The notes below the pieces were generated by a model that saw nothing but the letters and a program-made list of their open reading frames with translations, was not told where the DNA came from and searched no databases. A stretch of DNA of 46,294 nucleotides from Bryobacterales bacterium (GTDB taxonomy: Bacteria > Acidobacteriota > Terriglobia > Bryobacterales > Bryobacteraceae). Shown in pieces: positions 8,601 to 17,546 of this stretch. How positions within the stretch are numbered: the stretch's first letter is position 1; the number at the start of each line of letters is the position of its first letter. The stretch is from the NCBI GenBank assembly GCA_027324255.1, contig DAHVTI010000406.1, positions 1 through 46,294 on the forward strand. The letters are read 5' to 3'. The translations under genes were made by a program, and so were the position numbers.

Positions 8601-8684
8601 CGGCCCGGCCAGGGCCGGCTTGCGACTGGGCGAGCCAATGCGGCCGGGGAGATCAGAAGGGCTCCTCGAGATGGGAGCTGAATC

Positions 8685-10139
8685 ATGGCGGCGAGAACAC
8701 CCGTCACAATCGCCAGGGGCGACGGTATCGGCCCGGAGATCATGGATGCCACGCTGCACATCCTGCGGGCGGCGGGTGCGCGGATCGACGTCGAGGAGAT
8801 CGAGATCGGAGAAAAGGTCTACCTGCGCGGGAACACGGCGGGCATCGAGAGAAGGTCCATCGAGAGCCTGCTGAGGACGAAGGTCTTCCTGAAGGCGCCC
8901 ATCACGACGCCCCAGAGCGGCGGCTGCAAGAGCCTGAACGTGACGACGCGCAAGCTGCTGGGCCTGTACGCCAACGTGCGTCCCTGCGTGGCCTATGCGC
9001 CGTACGTCAGGACAAAGCACCCGGGGATGGACGTGGTGATTGTCCGCGAGAACGAAGAGGACCTCTACGCGGGCGTCGAATACCAGCAGACGCCGGACGA
9101 GACCACGGCGGTGAAGATCATCACGCGCGCCGGCTCGGAGCGCATTGTCCGCTATGCGTTCGAATACGCCAGGCGGAACAACCGCAGGAAGGTGACGTGC
9201 TTCATGAAGGACAACATCATGAAGATCACCGACGGGCTGTTCCACAGGACCTTCAACGAGATCGGCGCGCTGTACCCGGACATCCAGAAGGAAGACTGGA
9301 TTGTGGACATCGGCGCGGCCAAGTTGGCGGACACGCCGGAGCTCTTCGACGTGGTGGTGATGCCAAACCTGTACGGCGACATTCTGTCCGACGTGGCGGC
9401 GCAGATCGCGGGCTCGATCAGTCTGGCCGGCTCGGCCAACATCGGCATGAAGCACGCGATGTTCGAGGCCATCCACGGCTCCGCCCCGAGGCGCGCCAAC
9501 CAGAACCTGGCGAACCCGTCGGGGCTGCTGCTGTGCGCGGTGATGATGCTGGTCCACATCGGCCAGCCGGACATCGCGGAACTGGTGCACAACGCCTGGC
9601 TGCGCACAATGGAAGACGGCATCCACACCTACGACATCTACAAGGAAGGCATCAGTTCCCGGCAGGTGGGCACGAAGGAGTTCGCCGAGGCCGCGGCGGC
9701 GCGCCTGGGCCAGCGGCCCGAGAAGCTGAGGCCGGTGAGCTACAGCGCCGCCGCGGCGCAGACCGTGGACGCGCGCGCCGCCATCCCCGCGGCCGCAAGG
9801 CAGCGCGACCTGGTGGGCGTCGACGTGTTCGTGTACCACGAGCCGGGCGATCCGAACCGGGTGGGCGCGCTGGTGGAAGGCGTCAACGGCGACGGGCTGA
9901 AGCTGCAAGTGATCTCCAGCCGCGGCGTGAAGGTCTATCCGGAACCGCTGCCGGACACCATCACGAGCGACAGTTGGCGCTGCCGGTTCGTCAGCTCGGG
10001 CGAGAACCCGGTGATCGCGCCGCGGCAGATCCTGAGCCTGCTGGGCCGCGTGGCCGCCGCCGGGATCCCGTGGAGCAAGACGGAGCATCTGTACAACTTC
10101 GACGGCAAGCCCGGCTACTCCGCGATTCAGGGCTACTGA
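8685..10139 (+). CDS. icd: Isocitrate dehydrogenase, Thermus-type with C-terminal extension
   Basis: 484-residue isocitrate/isopropylmalate dehydrogenase family member. GDGIGPEIMDATL is at the N-terminus, followed by TTPQSGGCKSLNVTTRK, RENEEDLYAGVEYQ, MPNLYGDILSDVAAQIAG and IHGSAPRRANQNLANPSG. The last ~140 residues form an extra domain as in the ~496-residue Thermus thermophilus enzyme and are absent from E. coli Icd. Two Arg in the APRRA segment, where NAD enzymes carry Asp-Ile, suggest NADP (inference). ATG 8685 follows GGGAGCTGAATC. It is colinear with purE, 16 bases downstream of its stop. This is the second isocitrate dehydrogenase in the window, from a distinct subfamily. Confidence 0.9.
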   Translation: MAARTPVTIARGDGIGPEIMDATLHILRAAGARIDVEEIEIGEKVYLRGNTAGIERRSIESLLRTKVFLKAPITTPQSGGCKSLNVTTRKLLGLYANVRPCVAYAPYVRTKHPGMDVVIVRENEEDLYAGVEYQQTPDETTAVKIITRAGSERIVRYAFEYARRNNRRKVTCFMKDNIMKITDGLFHRTFNEIGALYPDIQKEDWIVDIGAAKLADTPELFDVVVMPNLYGDILSDVAAQIAGSISLAGSANIGMKHAMFEAIHGSAPRRANQNLANPSGLLLCAVMMLVHIGQPDIAELVHNAWLRTMEDGIHTYDIYKEGISSRQVGTKEFAEAAAARLGQRPEKLRPVSYSAAAAQTVDARAAIPAAARQRDLVGVDVFVYHEPGDPNRVGALVEGVNGDGLKLQVISSRGVKVYPEPLPDTITSDSWRCRFVSSGENPVIAPRQILSLLGRVAAAGIPWSKTEHLYNFDGKPGYSAIQGY

Positions 10140-10155
10140 GTGGAGAATAGAGAGT

Positions 10156-10644
10156 ATGGAGCAGACCCCTTTGATCGCTGTCATCTTGGGCAGCAAGTCC
10201 GACTGGGAAACGATGAAGTACGCCTGCGAGACGCTGGACCTGTTCGGCATCGCGCACGAAAGACGGGTGCTGTCGGCGCACCGCACCCCGGAGCAGGCCA
10301 CCGAGTTCGTGCGCACGGCGCGCGGCCGGGGAGTGAAGGCCATCATCGCCGCCGCCGGCGGCGCGGCCCACCTGGCCGGCGTCTGCGCGGCGCACACGAC
10401 GCTGCCGGTGCTGGGTGTGCCGATGAAGGGCTGGTCACTGGACGGGCTGGACGCGCTGCTGTCCACCGTGCAGATGCCCGGCGGCATTCCAGTGGCGACC
10501 TTCGCCATCGGCAAGGCCGGCGCGGTGAACGCGGCGCTGTTCGCCGTGTCCGTGCTGGCGCTGGCCGATGAGGATCTGAAGCTGCGGCTGGACGAGTTCC
10601 GCGAGTCGCAGACGGCCAAGGTCCTCGGCGAAACGCTACCCTGA
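10156..10644 (+). CDS. purE: 5-(carboxyamino)imidazole ribonucleotide mutase
   Basis: PurE catalyses N5-CAIR to CAIR in purine biosynthesis. The 162 residues match the usual length. Hallmarks: LGSKSDWETM near the N-terminus, VLSAHRTPE, AAAGGAAHLAG and MPGGIPVATFAIG. The arrangement fits the class I (bacterial, PurK-dependent) enzyme, but purK is not in the window. RBS-like GGAGAA upstream (10142-10147). It lies between isocitrate dehydrogenase and the L-2-hydroxyglutarate oxidase gene, with only four bases before the latter's start, so the three genes are probably co-transcribed. Confidence 0.95.
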   Translation: MEQTPLIAVILGSKSDWETMKYACETLDLFGIAHERRVLSAHRTPEQATEFVRTARGRGVKAIIAAAGGAAHLAGVCAAHTTLPVLGVPMKGWSLDGLDALLSTVQMPGGIPVATFAIGKAGAVNAALFAVSVLALADEDLKLRLDEFRESQTAKVLGETLP

Positions 10645-10648
10645 CGTT

Positions 10649-11854
10649 GTGGGCAGTACACAGCGCATTCTCGTGATCGGGGGCGGGGCCGTGGGCCTCG
10701 CCTCCGCCTACCGTATTCTGCAGGCGCAGCCGGGCGCGCGGCTCACGCTGCTGGAAAAAGAGCCCGGCGTGGGGCGCCATCAGACCGGCAACAACTCCGG
10801 CGTGATGCACTGCGGCCTGGCCTACCGGCCCGGCACGGCCAAGGCGCGGCTGGCGGTGCGCGGCATCCGCCAGCTCACCGAATTCTGCATCGAGAAGGGC
10901 ATCCGGCACGACGTGTGCGGCAAGCTGGTGGTGGCGTCGCAGCCGGAGCAGGTGCCACGGCTCGACAATCTGCTGGAGCGCGGCACGGCCAACGGACTGC
11001 GCGGCCTGGAGATTCTGGACCCGGCGGGCATTCGCGACGTGGAGCCGCACGCCGGCGGGCTGGCCGCGCTGCGCGTGCCGGAGGAAGGCATTGTCGATTA
11101 CCCGGCGGTGTGCGAGAAGCTGGCGCGCGAAATTGAAGCGCTGGGCGGAAGTGTGGAGTGCGGCGCGGGCGTCGAGAAGCTGGTACGGCGCGGCGCCGAA
11201 TGGGTGGCCCGCACGCCGCGGGGCGAGTTCGCCTCGGACGTGATCGTGACGTGCGCCGGCCTGCAGGCCGACCGCGTGGCGCGCCTGGCCGGCGAGCGGC
11301 CCGAAGTGCGCATCGTGCCCTTCCGCGGCGACTACTACAAGCTGAAGCCGCACCGCGAATACCTGGTGCGCAACCTGATTTACCCCGTGGCCGACCCCAA
11401 GTTTCCGTTCCTGGGCGTGCACTTCACGCGCATGATCGCCGGCGGCATCGAGGCCGGCCCCAACGCTGTGCTGGCGCTGAAGCGCGAAGGCTACACGCGC
11501 ACGGCGTTCGACGCCGCCGACGCCTGGGACGCGCTCACCTTCCCCGGCTTGTGGCGCTTCGTCTTCCGCCACCTGCGCATGTGCGTGGCCGAGGTGGAGC
11601 GGGCGTTTTCGAAAGAGCTGTTCTGCCGCTCGCTGCAGACGCTGGTGCCGGAGGTCCAGGTGGACGACCTGGAAGAGGCCGGCGCGGGCATCCGCGCGCA
11701 GGCCATGCGGCCGGAAGGCCAACTGGTGGAGGACTTCGAGATTCTGGCGCGGCCCGCGGCGGTGCACGTGTTGAACGCGCCCAGCCCGGCGGCCACCGCC
11801 TGCCTCGCCATCGGCGAAGAGGTGGCCGCGCGGGTGGGCGCAATTCTCAACTAA
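10649..11854 (+). CDS. lhgO: L-2-hydroxyglutarate oxidase
   Basis: FAD enzyme of 401 residues that oxidises L-2-hydroxyglutarate, the wasteful reduction product of 2-oxoglutarate, back to 2-oxoglutarate. The N-terminal Rossmann motif VIGGGAVGLASAYRI is followed by LEKE, typical of DAO-fold oxidases. RHQTGNNSGVMHCGLAY and PFRGDYYKLKP are characteristic LhgO segments. Start is GTG 10649, four bases after the purE stop, with no strong RBS, suggesting translational coupling. Proximity to two isocitrate dehydrogenases fits a metabolite-repair role. It converges on the flotillin-like gene with a five-base gap. Confidence 0.92.
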   Translation: MGSTQRILVIGGGAVGLASAYRILQAQPGARLTLLEKEPGVGRHQTGNNSGVMHCGLAYRPGTAKARLAVRGIRQLTEFCIEKGIRHDVCGKLVVASQPEQVPRLDNLLERGTANGLRGLEILDPAGIRDVEPHAGGLAALRVPEEGIVDYPAVCEKLAREIEALGGSVECGAGVEKLVRRGAEWVARTPRGEFASDVIVTCAGLQADRVARLAGERPEVRIVPFRGDYYKLKPHREYLVRNLIYPVADPKFPFLGVHFTRMIAGGIEAGPNAVLALKREGYTRTAFDAADAWDALTFPGLWRFVFRHLRMCVAEVERAFSKELFCRSLQTLVPEVQVDDLEEAGAGIRAQAMRPEGQLVEDFEILARPAAVHVLNAPSPAATACLAIGEEVAARVGAILN

Positions 11855-11859
11855 GCCGC

Positions 11860-13655
11860 TCAGCCCTTTTTGACGAGCTGGGAGGCGAGCAGGGCCACCA
11901 GCGCTTCGGAGGCGGAAGAGGCCCCGTTGGCGCCGCCGGCCACCAGCACGTCGGGTGTCAGGCGGATGCCCTTGTCGGCCAGCGAGGAGAAGATCTGCAG
12001 CAGGCCGTAGTACTCGCCCATGGCCTCGACGCCCTTGCGGGCGGCTTCGGCGCGGGCCAGGCCGACAGCCTGCACGGCGCGCGCTTCGTGCTCGCCCTTG
12101 ACAGCGAGGATCTCGGCCTCGGCCGTGCCCCTGCGGCGGATGGCTTCGGATTCGCCGGCCGCGCGCGTGGACATGGCTGTCGAGTCGCCCTCAGCCTGCC
12201 GCACGGAGGCCTGTGCCTTGCGCTGCGCGATGAGAATGTTCTGCTCCTCGTTGACCAGCTCGCGCTGCTTTTCGGCCAACGCCTTCTCGGCTTCGAGCGT
12301 CTTGCGCGTCTCCTGCGCCAGGCGCTCGGCCTCGTAGGTCTTCTTCTGCTCCTCGGCCACTTGCTGGCGGTGAGCGTGTCCATCAGGGCGGCCGGCGGCG
12401 TGATGTCGCCGATGAGCGAGTCCACGCTCTGGACGTCGTATTCGAGGATGGCCTTGCTGATGTGCTCGCGGGCCTCGCGCTGACGGTCGGAGCGCGCCGA
12501 GAGGAAGTCGAGCACGGTGTAGTTCTGGGCGCTGTTGCGGAAGTAGTTCCCCACCAGCGGTTCCAGCACCTGGTTGACGAGGTTCTTCACCGAGCCGACG
12601 CGGCTGATCACCCACGGAGCCTTGGTAGCGCCGATATTGATGATCTGGCTGACGTCGAGGTTGAAGGTGAAGCCGTCGCGCGAGCGCACGGTGATGGTGG
12701 AGAGCTTCTCGTCCAGCTTGTGCGCCTCGCTGCGGGCGTTGGCCCAGTTGAGGACGATGTTGGTGGTAGGCACCAGTTCCACGCGCATGCACTCCGTGTT
12801 GAGCGGATGCTTGCCGGGATAGAGCGGCTCCGACCACACGCCCTTGCCGCCGCGCGGCACGATGTTGCCGTGCGTGAACTGCTCGCCGGAGATGTCCATC
12901 TCGTCGGAGCCGACGAAGCTGACGACGACGCCGACATGGCCGATGGGCACTTCGTAGAGCTCGGCCAGCCGCACCTCGACGAACCAGGGGTTCAGGTTGT
13001 ACTGGCCGGCCAGGATGATCTGCTCCTGCAGGCCGCGGCAGCCGCCGCGGGCGATGAACAACTCCGGCTCCTGGTAGTTCTTGTGGCCTTCGACGGCAGG
13101 CGCCGCCATCTGGCCGCGAGGCATGGACGCGCCGTCCATCGCGGTGAGGATGCCCACCTTGCCGGGCGGCACCATGGTGACGTCGGACTTGAAGACGTCG
13201 AACAGGACCAGGTTGATGCGGAACATGCCGGCGGTGAGCACGGCGCTCTGCTTGCCGCGCTGGCCGCCGTTGCGCAGGAATGCCTCGGCGTCCTGGAAGT
13301 TGTCGCACTCGACGCGGGCGGCGAGGATGCGGTCGGCAGGCAGTGCGTTGCCGTCCTTGGCGACGACGAGGCCGATCTTGCCGGGCTCGATGGTGACGAT
13401 GGGGCGCTTGTCCACGCGGTACATCCAGGGCCACAGCCAGAGGTGCAGGCCCGGTGGCAGGGTGCGCGCCTGGTAGCCGGCTTCGCCGTTGAGGGCGACG
13501 ATGCGGCCCTGCGGCATCTGCCGCGAGCTGAGCTTCTTGACGACGTGGCCCACCTGGTCCTCGCGGATGAGCACCCATCCGAGAAGGAATTTGCTGAGCA
13601 CCAGCACGGCGAGGAAGACCGCCGCGGCAAGAATGTAGACGAAATAGGTTTCCAT
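11860..13655 (-). pseudogene. Flotillin-like SPFH protein interrupted by a frameshift
   Basis: From ATG 13655 the frame encodes a membrane anchor (YFVYILAAAVFLAVLVL, residues 4-20) and a long SPFH/band-7 region to about residue 430 (DITPPAALMDTLT). It then turns into Arg-rich nonsense. The -1/+2 frame picks up immediately with RQQVAEEQKKTYEAERLAQE and continues as the flotillin coiled coil (Glu/Ala repeats) to LASQLVKKG and TGA at 11860. The break is near 12365-12372. The total span (1,796 bases) is not a multiple of three, so one indel explains it. If restored, the protein would be about 598 residues and would scaffold membrane microdomains. It is either a pseudogene or a consensus error. 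No NfeD partner is seen. Confidence 0.85.
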
Positions 13656-13812
13656 GGCTCCTCCTTTGGAGTCCGTCGATGGCCTGATTGTGATGCAAAA
13701 GGGAAGACGCGCCCGTGCCGGCGGCGGGAGCCACTGGCTTCTACGGGCGTCGCTTGAGGCGAGTCATCGTGGCTTGCCGGACGCTGGCGCATCCGGCCTC
13801 CAACAGAGAGAT

Positions 13813-13838
13813 ACGGAACCCGCGGCCGCGGGTTCCGT
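13813..13838. repeat. 26-bp perfect GC-rich palindrome
   Basis: Perfect inverted repeat with no loop (half-site ACGGAACCCGCGG), between the fucosidase stop (13875) and the flotillin-like start (13655). It contains the rare-cutter palindrome GCGGCCGC at its centre. No T-run follows on either side, so it is not a typical intrinsic terminator. It may be a protein-binding site or a transcript-end hairpin. The rest of 13656-13874 shows only an RBS-like GGAG before ATG 13655. Confidence 0.7.
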
Positions 13839-13874
13839 GGATCGGAGGAGAATCAAACGATTTCGGCGGCGGAT

Positions 13875-15359
13875 CTATCGGGCGCGCAGGCCCGGCAGCT
13901 TCACGACATAGGCGTATTGGGACTGGGCCGCATCGCCGGGGGCCGGAGGCATCTCCACCACCACGTCGCTGCCGGCGGCAGACCACTTCAGACTGCCGGG
14001 GCGGCCCAGCATGGAGGCCTGCATGGCGGCGGGCGCCGTCACGTTGCGCAGCGTCAGCTTCGCGCCGGGCCAGCCGGGCACGATGGCATAGACGTCGCCG
14101 CCCTTCGCGGTGAAGAAGGTCTCGATGACGGCCTGGCCGGGCTTCTTGCGCTCGATGTAGTCTGTGACTTCGTAGCGTGTCATGAATTCGCCGGTCTCGA
14201 GCTTGGGCTGCTGGCCCTCGCTCCACTGCCGCGTGCGCGCCCACGGTGCGCTTTCGTAGATGGCTTCGCCGTTCACCTTCAGCCAGCGGCCCATGGCCAC
14301 CAGGCGCTCCTGCATGATGACCGGGATGCGGCCGTCGGCGGTGGGCCCGATGTCGAGCAGGAAGTTGCCGCCGCGGCTCACCAGGTCGATGAGCATCAGC
14401 ACCAGCTCGCGGTTGGTGTGGTAGTTGTCGAGCTGCTCGGCGCGGTTGTAGCCGTAGCTGCGGCCCATGCCGCGGTTCTCCTCCCACGGATGCGTGCTGC
14501 CTTCGAGGCCGGCGGTGTATTCGGTGGTGAAGTGGCCGCCGTGCTTGTGGCGCGTCTCCTTGCCCCAGCGATCGTTGATGACCACTTCGTCCTTGACGGG
14601 CGAATCGTTGAAGAGCCAGGCCATCAGTTCGGCCGACTTCCAGTCCGCGCTGGGCATGTCCCACTCGCCGTCGGAGAAGATGACGGAGGGCTTGTAGCGC
14701 GTGACGAGTTCCTTGAACTGTGGGTGCATGTGCTCGACGGCGTACCTCTTGCGGTCGGCGAGCCACAACGGGTTGTACCACTCGTAGAGCGAATAATAGT
14801 AGCCCATGCGCAGGCCGCGCTTCCGCACGGCGTCGGTCAGGTCGCCGAGCACGTCGCGCTTCGGGCCAGTCTCCATGGCGTTCCAGGGCCGGCCCCAGGC
14901 CTTGCTGGCGTGCTGGTTGGGCCACAGTGTGAAGCCTTCGTGGTGCTTGGAGGTGAGCACCACATACTTCGCGCCGGAGCGTTCGAAGATGTCGGCCCAC
15001 TGCGCGGGGTCGAACATCTCGGCCTTGAACATGGGAGCGAAGTTCTCGTAGGGAAAGTTCTCGCCGAAGTTCTTCTTGTGGAACTCCCAGGTGGGGTTCG
15101 GCTGCCCTTTGACGGCCGGCCCCTTCTTGAGCTGGTTCCAATACCATTCGGAATAGGCTTCGCCGCCGTTGGCGGTGGGCGAGGCGAAGGAGGGGACGGC
15201 GTAGGTACCCCAGTGGATGAAGATGCCGAACTTGGCGTCGGTGAACCACTTGGGGCTCGGCCGCGAATCGATGGACTCCCAGTTGCCCTCGTAGCGTTTC
15301 TGCGCCGTGGCGAGGCCGCAGGAAAGAGCAGCGATAACGATAAAGGATTTGATTTTCAT
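13875..15359 (-). CDS. Alpha-L-fucosidase, GH29
   Basis: Retaining exo-glycosidase of 494 residues that removes terminal L-fucose from glycans. A signal peptide covers residues 1-19 (cleavage after LATA), so it acts outside the cytoplasm. GH29 landmarks: FGIFIHWGTYAVPSF (~44-58), YVVLTSKHHEGFTLW (~132-146), and VIFSDGEWD, where Asp ~230 is the probable nucleophile. GGNFLLDIGPTADGRIP follows near residue 335, and a C-terminal beta-domain with YIERKK begins near 410. It is the fourth gene of a minus-strand group that also encodes the aldehyde dehydrogenase, class II aldolase and 2-hydroxyacid dehydrogenase, which points to fucose use. The gap to the upstream dehydrogenase gene is 54 bases. Confidence 0.92.
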   Translation of the reverse strand: MKIKSFIVIAALSCGLATAQKRYEGNWESIDSRPSPKWFTDAKFGIFIHWGTYAVPSFASPTANGGEAYSEWYWNQLKKGPAVKGQPNPTWEFHKKNFGENFPYENFAPMFKAEMFDPAQWADIFERSGAKYVVLTSKHHEGFTLWPNQHASKAWGRPWNAMETGPKRDVLGDLTDAVRKRGLRMGYYYSLYEWYNPLWLADRKRYAVEHMHPQFKELVTRYKPSVIFSDGEWDMPSADWKSAELMAWLFNDSPVKDEVVINDRWGKETRHKHGGHFTTEYTAGLEGSTHPWEENRGMGRSYGYNRAEQLDNYHTNRELVLMLIDLVSRGGNFLLDIGPTADGRIPVIMQERLVAMGRWLKVNGEAIYESAPWARTRQWSEGQQPKLETGEFMTRYEVTDYIERKKPGQAVIETFFTAKGGDVYAIVPGWPGAKLTLRNVTAPAAMQASMLGRPGSLKWSAAGSDVVVEMPPAPGDAAQSQYAYVVKLPGLRAR

Positions 15360-15413
15360 GGCAGGCTGAAAAGCTCTACCATCTGTATCACACTCGGCCC
15401 GGGCGCGGGCCGG

Positions 15414-16412
15414 TCAGTAGCCCTTCTCGAGATCGACGACGTTCAGCAGGGGGCTTCCGGCGGCGAAGCGGCGGACATTTTCGCGGAACAGCTCCAGGCG
15501 GCGTGCCGGCATCAGGTCGGAGTGCCCGGCGATGTGCGGCGTGATGACGGTGTTTTGGAACTGCCACAGGGGATGGCCCGGCGGCAGGGGCTCCGGGTCG
15601 GTGACGTCGAGACCGGCGCCGGCCAGGCGGCCGCTGTCGAGCGCCTTCACCAGCGCGCCGGCGTCGTAGAGCTTGCCGCGCGACACGGCCACGAAGTAGG
15701 CGCCCTGCTTCATGAGGTCGAACTGGCGCGGCCCCATCATGTGCTCGGAGCGCGGCGTATGGGGCGCGGAGACGAACACGACGTCGGCGCGCGGCAGCAC
15801 TTCGTCCAGCCGGTCGGGCGTGACGGTTTCGTCAAGCAGCGGCGTATAGGGAATATCCTTCGGATCCACGCCAATGACCTTCATGCCGAAGCCCTTGGCG
15901 CGCTGCGCGATCTGCATGCCGATGCCGCCGGCGCCGATGATGACGGCGGTCTTGCCGGAAAGCTCCACCAGTTGATAGCCGTCGCGGTCCCACTGCTGCT
16001 TCGCCTTGCCGCCCTGGGCGCGATTGATCTGCCGGGTGAGGGTGAGCAGCAGCGCCAGGGCGTGATCGGCGATGTTCGGCCCCATGACGATCCTGGCGTT
16101 GGTCAGGGTGACACCTCGGGCGCGAAGCTCGGCCAGCGGCATGCGCTCCACACCGGCGCTGAGCGTCTGGACCCACTTGAGGCGCGGCGCGGTCTTGAGC
16201 AGGCCGGCGTTCAACGCGCCGATCAGCCCGTCGGCGGTGGCGAGTTCGGAGCGCAGATCCGCGGTTGAGACCGGCACCACCGTGACGCCTTCCGGCGCGG
16301 TCTTCTGCAACTCGTGCACCTCGGCGGGCGGAAGGTTCTGAACGAGGATTCTCTTCGGCTCGCCGGAGGCGGGCAGCAGGAATACGGCAAGGGCCAGCAG
16401 GGTTCGCATCAT
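15414..16412 (-). CDS. D-2-hydroxyacid dehydrogenase with N-terminal signal sequence
   Basis: 332 residues of the NAD-dependent D-isomer 2-hydroxyacid dehydrogenase family, which interconverts 2-keto and D-2-hydroxy acids. The nucleotide-binding loop is GAGGIGMQIAQ (~160-170). The catalytic triad is complete: Arg245 (VSRGKL), Glu274 (DPEPLPPGHPLW) and His293 (TPHIAGH). The oddity is the N-terminus MMRTLLALAVFLLPASGEPK, a convincing signal peptide, although NAD(H) is not available outside the cytoplasm. The start at 16412 (two ATGs in tandem) has AGAGGGA about 9 bases upstream, and no later start gives an intact fold. It sits between the fucosidase and aldolase genes; substrate unknown. Confidence 0.85.
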   Translation of the reverse strand: MMRTLLALAVFLLPASGEPKRILVQNLPPAEVHELQKTAPEGVTVVPVSTADLRSELATADGLIGALNAGLLKTAPRLKWVQTLSAGVERMPLAELRARGVTLTNARIVMGPNIADHALALLLTLTRQINRAQGGKAKQQWDRDGYQLVELSGKTAVIIGAGGIGMQIAQRAKGFGMKVIGVDPKDIPYTPLLDETVTPDRLDEVLPRADVVFVSAPHTPRSEHMMGPRQFDLMKQGAYFVAVSRGKLYDAGALVKALDSGRLAGAGLDVTDPEPLPPGHPLWQFQNTVITPHIAGHSDLMPARRLELFRENVRRFAAGSPLLNVVDLEKGY

Positions 16413-16471
16413 GGCTAAGGTCCCTCTGGCCCTGAATTGTACCGCGCGGCGGCCGCGCGGAGAGGCCGGCG

Positions 16472-17503
16472 CTACTTGCCGAGCTTGGCCAGCACGGCCT
16501 TGGTCACGGCCTCGATAATGGCCTCGGCTTCCGGCGAGAAGTGCTCCGAGGTGTCCACGGCGCAGGAGGAAGGCGGCAGGGAGATGGAACCCGGCCGCTC
16601 CTGCACCTCGCACACCGCGCACGACTTGTCGTCGAGGCGCGCGTCGGGCAGACCGAGGCGCTTCTTGATGGCGAGCAGGTCCGTGGCCTTGTCGGCGGGG
16701 ATGTGCGAGAGCGGCACGCCCAACTGGTTGGCATTCATGAGCGTCCAGCAGTAAGTGTCGAGCACCTCGGCGTACCATTCGGCGTGCGTCACTGTGTCGG
16801 CCCAGCAGACGATGCCGTGATTGGCGAGCAGCACGGAGTTGTGGCTCTTTACAAACGGAATCACCGTTTCGGCGAACTTCTGCGTGCCGGGGGTTTCGTA
16901 AGGCGAGAGCGCCGTGCGGCCGATGAAGACTTCGTATTCGGGGATGACGCAGGTGGGCGGCACGCGGGTGGTGATGGCGTAGGCGGTGGCGTGCGGCGGA
17001 TGGCAGTGCACGACGGCCTTGGCCTCGGGCACGGCCTTGTAGATTTCCAGGTGCATCAGGATCTCGCTGGTGCGGGGCCGCGGGCCGGCCAGTTGCTTGC
17101 CTTCGAGGTCCACCAGGCAAAGGTCCGCCGGTGAGAGGTCGTACTTGCTGCACAGCGTGGGCGTGCAGATGACGGCTTCGGGCGTGAGGCGGTAGCTGAT
17201 GTTGCCGCCGTTGCCGTCCACGTAGGAGCGCATCCACAATTTCTTGCCGACGGCGCAGATTTCGGCCTTGACGGCTTCTGCTTCCGGGGAGCGGAAGAGG
17301 GTTTCCCAGCGGGAGTCTCCGCCGGAGGGGCCGGCGGCGCGCCCGCCGAGAGTCATGCCGTAGCGGGACACGGCTTCGCTGGCGTCGGGCGTCAGCATGG
17401 CGTCGGGCCGCAGGAGGAGTTCGTTCACGCCGGCTCGGCCGGCCTGCTCGACGTCGGCAAGGGTGATCACTTTGTGCTGGCGCAGGTCAAGGCTGCTCAT
17501 CAT
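16472..17503 (-). CDS. Class II aldolase with microcompartment-type terminal extensions
   Basis: 343 residues. The core (~75-290) is a class II aldolase/adducin domain of the L-fuculose-phosphate aldolase kind: GNGGNISYRL, zinc ligands in HCHPPH (166-171) and ANHGIVCWAD. Predicted reaction: fuculose- or rhamnulose-1-phosphate to DHAP plus L-lactaldehyde. Two extensions are unusual. The N-terminus contains LTPDASEAVSRYG (~37-49), like the LTPxA..x..G segment seen in several microcompartment proteins. The last ~21 residues (SPEAEAIIEAVTKAVLAKLG) form a short amphipathic helix after a Ser/Pro-rich linker, the usual form of an encapsulation peptide. It follows the aldehyde dehydrogenase gene by 43 bases. 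Shell genes are not present. Possible alternative: a free cytosolic aldolase with decayed tags. Confidence 0.85.
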   Translation of the reverse strand: MMSSLDLRQHKVITLADVEQAGRAGVNELLLRPDAMLTPDASEAVSRYGMTLGGRAAGPSGGDSRWETLFRSPEAEAVKAEICAVGKKLWMRSYVDGNGGNISYRLTPEAVICTPTLCSKYDLSPADLCLVDLEGKQLAGPRPRTSEILMHLEIYKAVPEAKAVVHCHPPHATAYAITTRVPPTCVIPEYEVFIGRTALSPYETPGTQKFAETVIPFVKSHNSVLLANHGIVCWADTVTHAEWYAEVLDTYCWTLMNANQLGVPLSHIPADKATDLLAIKKRLGLPDARLDDKSCAVCEVQERPGSISLPPSSCAVDTSEHFSPEAEAIIEAVTKAVLAKLGK

Positions 17504-17546
17504 TCCACCTCAATCGTTCCCGGAGCAAAGATGCAATCCGGCATTC

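Noticed and set aside
8034-10661. Long minus-strand open frame extending the S46 peptidase upstream to 10661
   Set aside because: It is antisense to clearly coding isocitrate dehydrogenase and purE, has Arg/His/Ala-rich shadow composition, and the peptidase signal peptide begins at 8033.
11840-11870. Possible terminator with a T-run between lhgO and the flotillin-like gene
   Set aside because: The TTTTT stretch belongs to the flotillin coding end and no stem precedes it.
13917-16268. 783-codon plus-strand open frame
   Set aside because: Antisense to the fucosidase and dehydrogenase genes, which carry recognisable catalytic motifs; high-GC shadow.
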